A stretch of 41,491 nucleotides of DNA. Origin: an uncultured Verrucomicrobia subdivision 3 bacterium (GTDB taxonomy: Bacteria; Verrucomicrobiota; Verrucomicrobiia; Limisphaerales; UBA11358). This document shows positions 33,371-41,340 of this stretch, piece by piece (within the stretch, counting starts at the first letter, position 1; each line of letters opens with the position of its first letter). The position numbers were made by a program, and so were the translations under genes. The stretch lies in NCBI GenBank assembly GCA_903842235.1, contig CAIMLG010000043.1, positions 1 through 41,491 on the forward strand. The letters run 5' to 3'. The notes beneath the pieces were generated by a model, which did no database searches, was not told the DNA's origin, and worked only from the letters and a program-made list of their open reading frames with translations.

Positions 33371-35761
33371 TTACATTTTCTCGACCGTCACGGAGAGGAT
33401 TCGCAGGGGCTTGCCCGCCGCCTCCAGGCGGAAATCGCTGCCGGTGTTCTGCCGGCCGGAAAAGCGCGCGTCGGGCAAGTTGAACAGGGCCACGGCAATC
33501 TTGCCTGTGCCGGCGGTGGTCACGCGTTTGGCGTTCTTGTAGGCGCCGGCCAGCGGTGCCGCCGGATCGGTGGAATCGTATTGCAGCCCCAGCGTGCCGG
33601 GCGTCGCGTCCAAATAGGTCACGCGCACTTGGACGCCGCGCTTGGCGATGGATTTGCCGAAGCCGGCGGCGACATCGAAATACAGGTAGCCGAACGCGCC
33701 GCCCGCAACGCGCCACAGGGATTTGCCGCCGGCCTTTTCAATGGTGGCAAAGCCGTCCCCGATGTTGCGCTGGCGCAGCCCGGCGCTCGTTTCGGGAGTC
33801 GCGCCCACGGACTTTTTGTCTGCAAAGACGGCGGCGGCGTTTTTGGAATCGGTTTCAAATTTCCGCACCAGCCAGAGCAGCGTCGGCATATCCACGAGTT
33901 GGTTCGGCAAGTTGCCGGGCGCTTGCAGGCGTCTTTGAATTTCCGCGTAGTAGGACGGCGATTCCAGAATGGAGCGGACCATGACAAAGTTGGGGGTGTC
34001 ATGGGTGAAGAAATGCCGCACCGCGTTGACGGTCTTTTCATTCACCGGCGCGTTGTCCTTCGTGGGCAAATCGGTCAGGTTCCGCAGATACGGCAGGTCG
34101 CCAGACATGCCGAACGGACTCGCCGCGCGCGCCAGGCCGAGGCCGCCGGGGGAAAATTTCTGATAAGCGGCGAACCCGCGCGCCGTCAGCGGCGCGGTGT
34201 TGCCATCAATGCTGAATCCGGTGACGGTGAGGTCCCACTGCTGATACCATTTCTTATTGTGGGCCACCCACAAATCGAGCGCGTCGGGCAAACCCGGCTC
34301 GGGCCGGGGCGATTGCAGGAGCGATTGATTCAAATATCCCGCCCCCTCGCCGGCGACGAACACTTCGCGCGGCTTGCTGGTCTTGCGGAGATAATGCATC
34401 CCAAAGGCAAAGCGCTCCGCCAAAGTCGGGTTGATGCACCAGGTGAGCGGCAGCGTGCCGCGCGCGGGATCACTCCAGATTTTTGGGAAATGCCAATAGA
34501 CCCAGGCCGCCCCATCGAAATCGCCCTGATAGAACGTGTAATAATTCACCGGCCGCAAATGGCCCGCCGCATCAAGCACGCCGTCGCGGATCAATTTTTC
34601 GCGGGTCGGCGTGGCGTCCTGTTTCACCACCGCCGGCACAGGATAATGCTGATAGAACGAGGCGTTTGGAAACGAGGAATAACCCAACGCGTCCCCGTCC
34701 ATGTAGGCGTTGTAGGCTGTCATGATCTCGGCGAATTTCCATTCCGTCTCCACGCCACCGTGTTTGCCGCCGGCACTCCAATCCTTCGATTTGAAGTCGG
34801 TGTATTTGAAGGCCCACGGCGGAAACCCGAAGACGGCGATCATCTCGTTTGTCTTGGTGCCGGTGACGCCGGCCATCATCACTTCCCGCAGCGTCTTCAG
34901 ATCCGTGCCGGGCGACTGGCCGGGATCATCCACGGTCGCCTCGTCTTCCCAGACGTTCAAATCCACGATCGCGCCCCGGTTGGCGATGAGATAATCGAGG
35001 TTGTTCAGCGTGTGGTTCTGCAACGCCGAAATCCGCCGGCACTTCAACCAAAAACCATCAATGTAATACCCCAAGATGCGCGGGTTGGTCTTGCCCGGCT
35101 TGATGTGGTTTTCGAGCAGCCAGACATAGGCGTCGTTCTTCGCGCTCCCGGTCGAGGCGCGGCTGGTGCCGGGAATGTTTCCCTTGCCCGTGAACAGCGG
35201 CGCGCCGTCGGCCGCCAGCAGTTTGCGGATGACTTTGAGCGGAGCGGCACCGCCGGTCAATTCCCGGTAGAGCGAGCCGGCGCTGGCATCAAACCGCACC
35301 GCGAGCAAATCCTCCACGCCCGCCACTGTGGCGGCGACATTCATCGTCGCCGGAACGCGCTCATCCCACACGATCAGTCCCCGCGCCGCATCTGGGAATC
35401 GTTGGAGCAACTCGGCCACGCTGGCGATGCGTTCGATCTTGCGCCCCGCCATCCAGCCGCCGGGTTCCGTCATTTTCTGGAACCAAAAATCGTCTGGCGC
35501 GGCGTTGTAGCGGACAAAGAGCCGCGACTCCCGCCGGTTCACCAATCCTTGCACGCAGGTGGCCAGCAGCACCTCGTCGTAATGCCGCCGCAGCACCGCC
35601 GGGTCGTTCGGCTGCCGTTCCACCGCTGCGCGGCTCGGCGTCAAATCAAAAACCACCACGGAATCCGGCGCGGCTTGGGCCGCCACCGCGCCGTCCAAGC
35701 TGGCGCTGGCAACCGCCAGCAGGATCAAAATATTGGCGGATATTTTCAGGTTGTTTTTCAT
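33371..35761 (-). CDS. Secreted GxGYxYP-family putative glycan-processing protein
   Basis: The 796-residue protein has a signal peptide (ILILLAVASASLDGAVAAQA). It carries AGEGAGYLNQ at about 470-479, a variant of the GxGYxYP signature in which the YP part is changed. The N-terminal region has YDEVLLATCVQGLVNRRE, which is typical of the N-terminal domain of this family. A beta domain of about 140 residues ends the protein. The family occurs in Bacteroidota and Verrucomicrobiota sugar loci and is proposed to process or bind carbohydrates, but no activity is established to my knowledge. The gene lies 7 bp after the esterase and its stop abuts the rhamnosidase gene region, so the three are probably translated together. 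Confidence 0.8.
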   Translation of the reverse strand: MKNNLKISANILILLAVASASLDGAVAAQAAPDSVVVFDLTPSRAAVERQPNDPAVLRRHYDEVLLATCVQGLVNRRESRLFVRYNAAPDDFWFQKMTEPGGWMAGRKIERIASVAELLQRFPDAARGLIVWDERVPATMNVAATVAGVEDLLAVRFDASAGSLYRELTGGAAPLKVIRKLLAADGAPLFTGKGNIPGTSRASTGSAKNDAYVWLLENHIKPGKTNPRILGYYIDGFWLKCRRISALQNHTLNNLDYLIANRGAIVDLNVWEDEATVDDPGQSPGTDLKTLREVMMAGVTGTKTNEMIAVFGFPPWAFKYTDFKSKDWSAGGKHGGVETEWKFAEIMTAYNAYMDGDALGYSSFPNASFYQHYPVPAVVKQDATPTREKLIRDGVLDAAGHLRPVNYYTFYQGDFDGAAWVYWHFPKIWSDPARGTLPLTWCINPTLAERFAFGMHYLRKTSKPREVFVAGEGAGYLNQSLLQSPRPEPGLPDALDLWVAHNKKWYQQWDLTVTGFSIDGNTAPLTARGFAAYQKFSPGGLGLARAASPFGMSGDLPYLRNLTDLPTKDNAPVNEKTVNAVRHFFTHDTPNFVMVRSILESPSYYAEIQRRLQAPGNLPNQLVDMPTLLWLVRKFETDSKNAAAVFADKKSVGATPETSAGLRQRNIGDGFATIEKAGGKSLWRVAGGAFGYLYFDVAAGFGKSIAKRGVQVRVTYLDATPGTLGLQYDSTDPAAPLAGAYKNAKRVTTAGTGKIAVALFNLPDARFSGRQNTGSDFRLEAAGKPLRILSVTVEKM
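35665..35698 (-). repeat. Leader DNA shared with the neighbouring esterase (36695-36728)
   Basis: About 34 bp encoding the GAVAAQAAP end of the signal peptide match 36695-36728, in the same orientation, with about three differences. The rest of the two genes is unrelated. This points to exchange or reuse of a signal-peptide segment. Confidence 0.65.
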
Positions 35762-35768
35762 GTGGAAA

Positions 35769-36797
35769 TCAGGGAGTCCGCTCCTGGACCGCTGATGGAA
35801 GCGGCAGTTTTTTTTCCAAATTTTCCAATATGTCCGGCCACGCTTTATGATCGTTATGTCCCATGTTGATTTTCAGCAGAAAGGTGACATCCGCCCCGTT
35901 TTTCTCGAGCGCGTTCGCCAACAGGATGCTTTGCTGCAAGGGCACCCAGGTATCCAGGCTGCCATGAACAAAAAGAAAGGGTGGCAGCTTCTCTTTCCGG
36001 TTGGCATAGGTGATGGGACTGCCCCATTTGGCTCTTTCCTTGGCCTTGCCTTCAAACATTTTAACGACGCCAGAATCCGAGGTGAGGCCGAAGTTCTTCC
36101 ACCACTGAAACATCTTGTCGTCCGGCGGCGGCGGCGCAAAGAGTCGGCGGGCTTGTTCGTCGGCGGCCCATTTGTTCACGACTTCAGCCCAGGTGTCAAA
36201 ATCGGTCGGGCCGTAGCAATCCACCACCAGTTGCACCCGGCTGGAGACGCCCGGGTTGCCGCCGTCGCCCTCAAATTCAGCGATGTTTTCGGTGAGTCCG
36301 AGCATGGCCGCGAGGTGTCCGCCGGCGGAAACACCCCACACACAGATGCGATCAGGGTCAATGCCGTATTTCCCGGCGTTGGCACGCAGATACCGAACCG
36401 CCGCCTTGCAATCTTGCAGGCACGCTGGAAAGGGAGCCTGGCCGGACAACCGATATTCAACGCTGACCCCGACATAGCCGTGCTGCGCAACGAGGAAACA
36501 CTGGGACATCATACCTCCGCGAGTGCCACCGCTCCAGCCGCCGCCGTGGAGCAATATGACTGCCGGCACGGGCTTAACGGGCTCCGGATTGGGAAGGGTG
36601 ATATTCATCAGCAGCGGGGTGTTGCTGCCCATGCCATACGGCACGTCCGCGAGCAGGCGGTAAGCACCGTCCGCCTGATTCGTGCGACTGGCCGCCGGCG
36701 CGGCTTGGGCTGCCACCGCGCCGCCCAGGATGGCGGCCAAGGCCGCCAGAAGCCCCATAGCTCCCGCCCGACCGGGATTGGACGCGGTCGTTTTCAT
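35769..36797 (-). CDS. Secreted alpha/beta-hydrolase carbohydrate esterase-like
   Basis: The ATG at 36797 (342 residues) opens a signal peptide (GLLAALAAILGGAVAAQA); an ATG 8 codons upstream adds only polar residues. LLHGGGWSGG forms the oxyanion-hole loop. GVSAGGHLA carries the nucleophile Ser157, VHGSLDTWVP the probable acid Asp282, and MGHNDH the His314. This is the BD-FAE/esterase-lipase layout, common for enzymes that remove acetyl or feruloyl groups from polysaccharides. It is the first gene of the long minus-strand operon, so it may be transcribed from the 258-bp region upstream. A stretch of its leader is nearly identical in DNA to that of the next gene. Confidence 0.87.
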   Translation of the reverse strand: MKTTASNPGRAGAMGLLAALAAILGGAVAAQAAPAASRTNQADGAYRLLADVPYGMGSNTPLLMNITLPNPEPVKPVPAVILLHGGGWSGGTRGGMMSQCFLVAQHGYVGVSVEYRLSGQAPFPACLQDCKAAVRYLRANAGKYGIDPDRICVWGVSAGGHLAAMLGLTENIAEFEGDGGNPGVSSRVQLVVDCYGPTDFDTWAEVVNKWAADEQARRLFAPPPPDDKMFQWWKNFGLTSDSGVVKMFEGKAKERAKWGSPITYANRKEKLPPFLFVHGSLDTWVPLQQSILLANALEKNGADVTFLLKINMGHNDHKAWPDILENLEKKLPLPSAVQERTP

Positions 36798-36924
36798 GTT
36801 GGTTGTTTCATTTCCAGTCAATGTGATTTCAGTTCGTCAGCGTTTCCAGCGGCGGACGGTAAAAGACCAAGTCAGAAAGGAAGAAGCGATTGGCGCAACC
36901 CGCGTTTCGGAGTCAAAATGATAA

Positions 36925-37019
36925 GCCGGGCCGGCTTGTGACAGTGTTGCATCGCCTATGAATTCAATGCCCACTGCCCCAAGGTGGAACCCAGAACCAC
37001 CCCACAAGTCCGGCCCGGC
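36925..37019. repeat. Long-range inverted repeat upstream of the glycan operon
   Basis: GCCGGGCCGGCTTGTG (36925-36940) pairs with CACAAGTCCGGCCCGGC (37003-37019) with one bulged base and a 62-base loop. It lies in the 258-bp space between the PEP-CTERM gene stop and the esterase start. It could end the surface-protein unit or regulate the operon. No ORF was accepted in this space and no clear -10/-35 pair was seen. Confidence 0.6.
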
Positions 37020-37055
37020 CAAAACTTACTACCCCAACGTGCCGCCCATCCGGTT

Positions 37056-37751
37056 TCAACCAGCGATCTTCCCGACCCCGGCGGCGAACCGCCGCCGGAG
37101 CAAACCCACCGCGCCGGCGACACCCCCGAAGCCGATCAACGCCCACATCGTCGGTTCGGGCACAACGCTGATGTCCAAGCCCCAGCTCACCAGCGTGCTC
37201 CGGTCGCCGCCCGCCATGTCCGCCAGGAACAACGTCCATGTCCCGTTCGCGCTCTGGTTGTTCAACATTTCCAAACCCGCCGTCGGACTCACGCCGGTGT
37301 TCCCGTTCGGATTCACCGCCCGCCCGTCCGCCAGATACGTCCCGCCGCTCACCGGCGTCGCGTCGTGGATGTTCTGATATACCCCCGCCCCCACTAGCGT
37401 GATGTTGTCGAAGCCGGACGCTGCGGAGCCGAAGCCGCTCGCGTCGTTCCGCCCCACCCGGTTCAACAGGATGGCGGTGTAGGTGCCGTTCGCGTTCTGC
37501 AACGTCAGATACCCGTAAAGGTCGCCGTTATAGCCGCCGCTGATGGTCAGATTCACCGCCACGTTGTCAATGCCGGCATTGGCCACGCCTTCATACAGCC
37601 CGCTGAACGTCTGCGAAACCGCCAGCCCGGCGGGATTGCCGTCCGGCAACGCCTGGTTCACGCTCCAGTCCTGACTTACCACAATCGTCGCCGTCGCCGT
37701 TTGCACCAGCGCCAGCACCACCAAACCGCCCAATATCATGTTCTTTTTCAT
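37056..37751 (-). CDS. PEP-CTERM surface protein with proprotein-convertase P-like domain
   Basis: The ATG at 37751 (231 residues) follows AAAGAGAC and opens a signal peptide (MILGGLVVLALVQTATA). The middle region, with LTISGGYNGDLYGYLTLQNA, GTYLADG and NGTWTLFLADMAGGDRSTLVSWGL, matches the P domain found next to subtilisin-like proteases. The end is a typical PEP-CTERM tail: VPEP, a hydrophobic helix (TMWALIGFGGVAGAVGLL) and RRR. Such tails are recognised by exosortase, which transfers proteins to the cell surface or matrix. No exosortase is in the window. It follows the large beta-strand-repeat protein by 37 bp, so both are probably made together. It may bind or help assemble that surface material. 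Confidence 0.9.
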   Translation of the reverse strand: MKKNMILGGLVVLALVQTATATIVVSQDWSVNQALPDGNPAGLAVSQTFSGLYEGVANAGIDNVAVNLTISGGYNGDLYGYLTLQNANGTYTAILLNRVGRNDASGFGSAASGFDNITLVGAGVYQNIHDATPVSGGTYLADGRAVNPNGNTGVSPTAGLEMLNNQSANGTWTLFLADMAGGDRSTLVSWGLDISVVPEPTMWALIGFGGVAGAVGLLRRRFAAGVGKIAG

Positions 37752-37788
37752 ATTTATGTCTCTTTGATTGTTGTGCGAATGGTCCAAC

Positions 37789-40700
37789 TCACGGCACCGA
37801 GTGCGTCCGGTAGAAATCAGGGCCGACGCCCGGCGTGTTGGTGAAGTTCACCAGCCCGTTGGCCGAGGCCGTGTTCGTGAAGATCGACTCCCAGGTGATC
37901 GGCTGGGCCAGATCGTGCGTCAAGTCCAGCGCGTAATCGCCGAGCGGGATGCCCGCATACTGCAACACCAACTGCCCGGCGATGTTCGTCGCGGAGATCA
38001 AATTGTAGCCCTCGCCGTTGGGGGTGACCACCGCCGTGACGGTGTTGGTCGCAAAGCCGCCACGCCCGTCGCCCACCACGTAGTTGAAGGTGTTCGTGCC
38101 GGTGTAATTGCCGTTCGGCGTGTAGCTGATGCTCGTGCCGTCGGTCGAGGCTGTGCCGTTGACTGACGCCACTGACGTCACGGTGAGCGTCTCGCCCACA
38201 TCGCCCGTCGGGGCGTGTTTGCCGCCGATGATCTGCACGGTGGACGGCGTGCCGCTCAACGCGCCCATCACGATCGGGCTGTTGGTGGGGGCGGCGTTGA
38301 CCAGAAGCACGACGTTGGTGGCGTTCTGGGTCTCCTGCCACCAGTTCAAGCCCGCGCCGAGGCTCGGCAGGGTGTAGCCGCTGAAGCTGCCGCCGGGAGC
38401 AGCATACAAGGTGAACAGCGTGAAGGTGTCGCCCGCCTGCGGGGCGGCGCCGACGTTGGTGACGGTCAGGCTTCCGCCCTGGGTCAGGGTGCCGGTGACG
38501 ACCAGCCGGCCGGAGTTCGGAGCGCTCGCCCGGTTGATGGCGATCACGTTCGTGCCGGAGAGGCTGACGTTGTTGTTGACCGTCAGCGCGGTGGTGTCCG
38601 TGCCGCCCTGGCCCGGCCGCAAGGTCCCGCCGGCAGCGACTATCACCGGGCCGGAGATGAGGCCACTGCCGCCCAGGGTCGCGTTGGTGTTCACCGTCAC
38701 GGTGCTGCCGCTGGCCAGCGAGCCGTTCACCAGCAGGGTGCCGCCGGAAACCGTGGTCGCCCCCGTGTAGGTGCTGGCATTGGTCAGCAACAGACGTCCG
38801 GGAAAGGTCTTCGTCACGCCGAAGCCGCCGCCGCCGATGGCGTGGCCCACCGTGACATCGCCGATGACGGCGTTGGCCGCGAGCGTGCCGATCTGGAAGT
38901 TAATATCGTTGGTCAGCGTGAGCGCGGGGCCGTTCAACACCAGATTGGTCGTGGCGGCATCGTCATAGTTGAAAAACGTATTTCCCGCCGCCGGCAGGGT
39001 CAGGTTGGGAATCGTCAGCGGGCCGCCCACGTTCCGGACGGAAATGATTCCGCCCTTCTGCAGGGTGACGGCATTGGCCATGCTAAATCCCGCGTTCGCG
39101 TTCTTGGCCAACCAGCCGGTGCCCGTGATGGTGATGTTCCCCGTGCCGAGGTTCCCCTGATTGTAGAAAAACACCCGACCCAAGGCCACGCCACCCGAAC
39201 CCAGGGACCATGTCTGCGTGTCCGCTGTGACCATATTCTGACCGAGGACTAAGTCGCCACTCACGGTTTTTAGGATGCTCCCGGTCCCGTAGATGTTATT
39301 GGTAAAGAACACGCCGCCGATGACCGGATTGAGATACAGCACGCTGTTGTTGGTGATGGGGCCAACCACGGAGGCCGTCCAGGCCAATTCCAGCTTGGCG
39401 AGGTTGCTGACGGTCGTGCCGCCGGTGTAGGTGTTGGTGCCATACAAAGTCACCACACCGTTGCTGGGGTTCTGGCAGGCAATCGTCAGGCCATAGGCCC
39501 CGCTGATCGCATGCCGGAGCGTGACCTGGCCGACGGGGACGGCGAAGCCGCTGCGGCCGACTAGGATCGTGAGGTTGTTGGTCAGCGTCAGCGCGGGGCC
39601 GTTCAAATCCAGTGGATAGCTTGGCTGATCCTCAACGTGATAGACCGCCACCCCGGAAGCTGGCAGGGTAAGATTGGCCACGGTTAACGTGACGCCGGCG
39701 GCGCGATTGGCAATTTGCCCGCCCGACTGTTGGGTGATCGCGTTGGCCAGTGAGGATGCACCACCAGCGTCACCATAGCGGTCCAAAGCGCCGGTGCCCG
39801 TAATGGTGATGTTCCTGTTGCCGAGGTTCACCTGTTTGTAGAAAAATACCCGGCCCCCACCACCCATAGACCAAGTCTGCGTGTCCGCAGTGACCCCGTT
39901 CTGCAGCAGGAGGTCGCCCGACGCGGTTTTTTCGATGGCTCCAGTCCCGTAGATGTTATTGTTAAAGGCCACCAACGTGTTGAGCTGTAGTGTGGCGTTG
40001 TTGGTGATGTCTCCCGCGACACTGGCGCTGGCTCCCAGTTGCAATTTGCCGGCGCTGACCAAGGTGCCGCCGGTATAGGTATTTACAGCGGAAAGCGTCA
40101 GGAGGCCCGCCCCCGTGGAGGTCAACTTGCCGACGCCGTTCATTCCTTTGGCGACAATGACTTCACCAACATTGCCGTTGTCAATCGTCCCGCCGCCGGC
40201 ATCAATTCGCACCTCGCTAAAAGCCGAGGGAATGATGGTTTGCGCAGCTCTCGCCTGAAGCGTGCCGCCATTGAACGCCAAATAATTCGAGCAATTTACA
40301 TACGACGTTCCATTATTTGCTGTGACGTTAAAATAGTTCATCTTCAGGGTGCCGCCATTCAAATTAACTCGCTCCACGGCATTGGTGATCGTCCCCCCCG
40401 TGGTGGGTATTTGAATTATGCCAATATCCACCAATCCACTGTTCACGTTGATGGTGTTGGTTCCATACCAGGGCCGGATATTCATCTGACCAGTGCCGGC
40501 CCGATTCTTACCGGTCAGCGTGGCGACGGAAAAGTTGAGGCATTCCGTGCTCGTGCCGTTCACATAGCGGCCAATGTCATAATTGCCCACATACATATTG
40601 ATGGTGCCGGCACCGGTGATGGTATTCGTCCGGTTCGCATTATTGCCACACTGTATTTCAGTCTCATACAGGGTGAGTGTGCGGCCGGACGCCACATTGA

Positions 40701-41148
40701 AGGAGCAGTTCCCCGCCGCCGATATTGTAGCGGCCTGTAGAGCGTTGGTGATTGTCAAATCCTGCGTGGCGGCGGACAGGTCAATGTTGAACATATTATT
40801 TACATAGTTACCCGTTTCATACAGCGTTACCGGCCCCGACGGGTTGGCCACGGTGATGTTTGGCATATTCCACTGCGCGGCGGCCAAATTAGTGATGGTG
40901 AGATTCGCCGTGCTGTTGACGTCGAAGGTGGCCGTATCCGGTGCCGCGCCGGGTATGATTGACCCCTGCCAGTTGAGCGCAGTGCCCCAACTCCCAGACG
41001 AGCCGCCAGTCCATGTGCCATTCGCCGCCGAGGCCACGTTAACGCCCAGCGCCAGCAGCAGCCCGGCGGCCAGCACGCCAGCCAAACGAGCGAAGATTAA
41101 TTTGGTGAGACAAACAGGTGACAGGACTGCGGATGGTATTTTTTTCAT
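37789..41148 (-). CDS. Large secreted beta-strand-repeat (PATR-type) surface protein
   Basis: The 1119-residue protein has a long signal peptide (LAGVLAAGLLLALGVNVASA). It then has repeated parallel-beta motifs of the autotransporter-associated (PATR) kind: LLTLSAVNTYTGGTLVSAG, VVTLYGTNTYTGGTTVSN and RLLLTNASTYTGATTVSGG. Two copies of about 220 residues start at 397 (NNIYGTGAIEKT) and 617 (NNIYGTGSILKT). A cadherin-like stretch (NGNYTGTNTFNYVVGDG) lies near residue 1030, and the protein ends in a DFYRTHSVP tail. There is no outer-membrane beta barrel, so it is not a classic autotransporter. Verrucomicrobial proteins of this type are thought to be exported matrix or adhesion proteins. The leader and start have no clear Shine-Dalgarno site. 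Confidence 0.88.
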   Translation of the reverse strand: MKKIPSAVLSPVCLTKLIFARLAGVLAAGLLLALGVNVASAANGTWTGGSSGSWGTALNWQGSIIPGAAPDTATFDVNSTANLTITNLAAAQWNMPNITVANPSGPVTLYETGNYVNNMFNIDLSAATQDLTITNALQAATISAAGNCSFNVASGRTLTLYETEIQCGNNANRTNTITGAGTINMYVGNYDIGRYVNGTSTECLNFSVATLTGKNRAGTGQMNIRPWYGTNTINVNSGLVDIGIIQIPTTGGTITNAVERVNLNGGTLKMNYFNVTANNGTSYVNCSNYLAFNGGTLQARAAQTIIPSAFSEVRIDAGGGTIDNGNVGEVIVAKGMNGVGKLTSTGAGLLTLSAVNTYTGGTLVSAGKLQLGASASVAGDITNNATLQLNTLVAFNNNIYGTGAIEKTASGDLLLQNGVTADTQTWSMGGGGRVFFYKQVNLGNRNITITGTGALDRYGDAGGASSLANAITQQSGGQIANRAAGVTLTVANLTLPASGVAVYHVEDQPSYPLDLNGPALTLTNNLTILVGRSGFAVPVGQVTLRHAISGAYGLTIACQNPSNGVVTLYGTNTYTGGTTVSNLAKLELAWTASVVGPITNNSVLYLNPVIGGVFFTNNIYGTGSILKTVSGDLVLGQNMVTADTQTWSLGSGGVALGRVFFYNQGNLGTGNITITGTGWLAKNANAGFSMANAVTLQKGGIISVRNVGGPLTIPNLTLPAAGNTFFNYDDAATTNLVLNGPALTLTNDINFQIGTLAANAVIGDVTVGHAIGGGGFGVTKTFPGRLLLTNASTYTGATTVSGGTLLVNGSLASGSTVTVNTNATLGGSGLISGPVIVAAGGTLRPGQGGTDTTALTVNNNVSLSGTNVIAINRASAPNSGRLVVTGTLTQGGSLTVTNVGAAPQAGDTFTLFTLYAAPGGSFSGYTLPSLGAGLNWWQETQNATNVVLLVNAAPTNSPIVMGALSGTPSTVQIIGGKHAPTGDVGETLTVTSVASVNGTASTDGTSISYTPNGNYTGTNTFNYVVGDGRGGFATNTVTAVVTPNGEGYNLISATNIAGQLVLQYAGIPLGDYALDLTHDLAQPITWESIFTNTASANGLVNFTNTPGVGPDFYRTHSVP
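38722..39960 (-). repeat. Imperfect tandem repeat of about 660 bp within the PATR-type gene
   Basis: Two successive units, starting at 39960 and 39300, encode matching series: NNIYGTG, TADTQTWS, GRVFFY, ITITGTG, NLTLPA, LNGPALTLTN and a TYTG motif. The period is 220 codons. The DNA remains alike in several blocks, as at TCCCGTAGATGTTATT. Confidence 0.75.
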
Positions 41149-41290
41149 AGCTAAAACTTTTTGTTGATTTGTGGAACACGTGGAGCATCCCCCAGTTCCG
41201 GGAAACCGTCAACTCTTTTTTTAGAACATCTTCGTCCATGCTATGCCGACCGGAGTTCCGCCCGAAAGCGCCGCCGTAGCAGCGGGTTTC

Positions 41291-41336
41291 GCCTGCGGGC
41301 TTCAGCACCGCTTTGGGGCGTGCGGCCATCGCAGGC
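41291..41336. repeat. Inverted repeat after the stop of the upstream gene
   Basis: GCCTGCG (41291-41297) and CGCAGGC (41330-41336) are exact arms around 32 bases, beginning 4 bases after the TGA of the partial gene at 41341. A terminator-like role is possible, although no T-run follows. The rest of 41149-41340 shows no convincing gene. Confidence 0.4.
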
Positions 41337-41340
41337 TTCC

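Noticed and set aside
33350..35869. 839-codon plus-strand frame opposite the GxGYxYP-family gene
   Set aside because: No motif or signal peptide, and it crosses the boundaries of three minus-strand genes.
37080..37097. Hairpin-like CCGGCGGCGAACCGCCGCCGG near the end of the PEP-CTERM gene, similar to the hairpin at 26409
   Set aside because: It lies inside the codons for the C-terminal Arg-rich tail, where such G+C-rich palindromes can arise from codon choice; two instances do not establish a repeat family.
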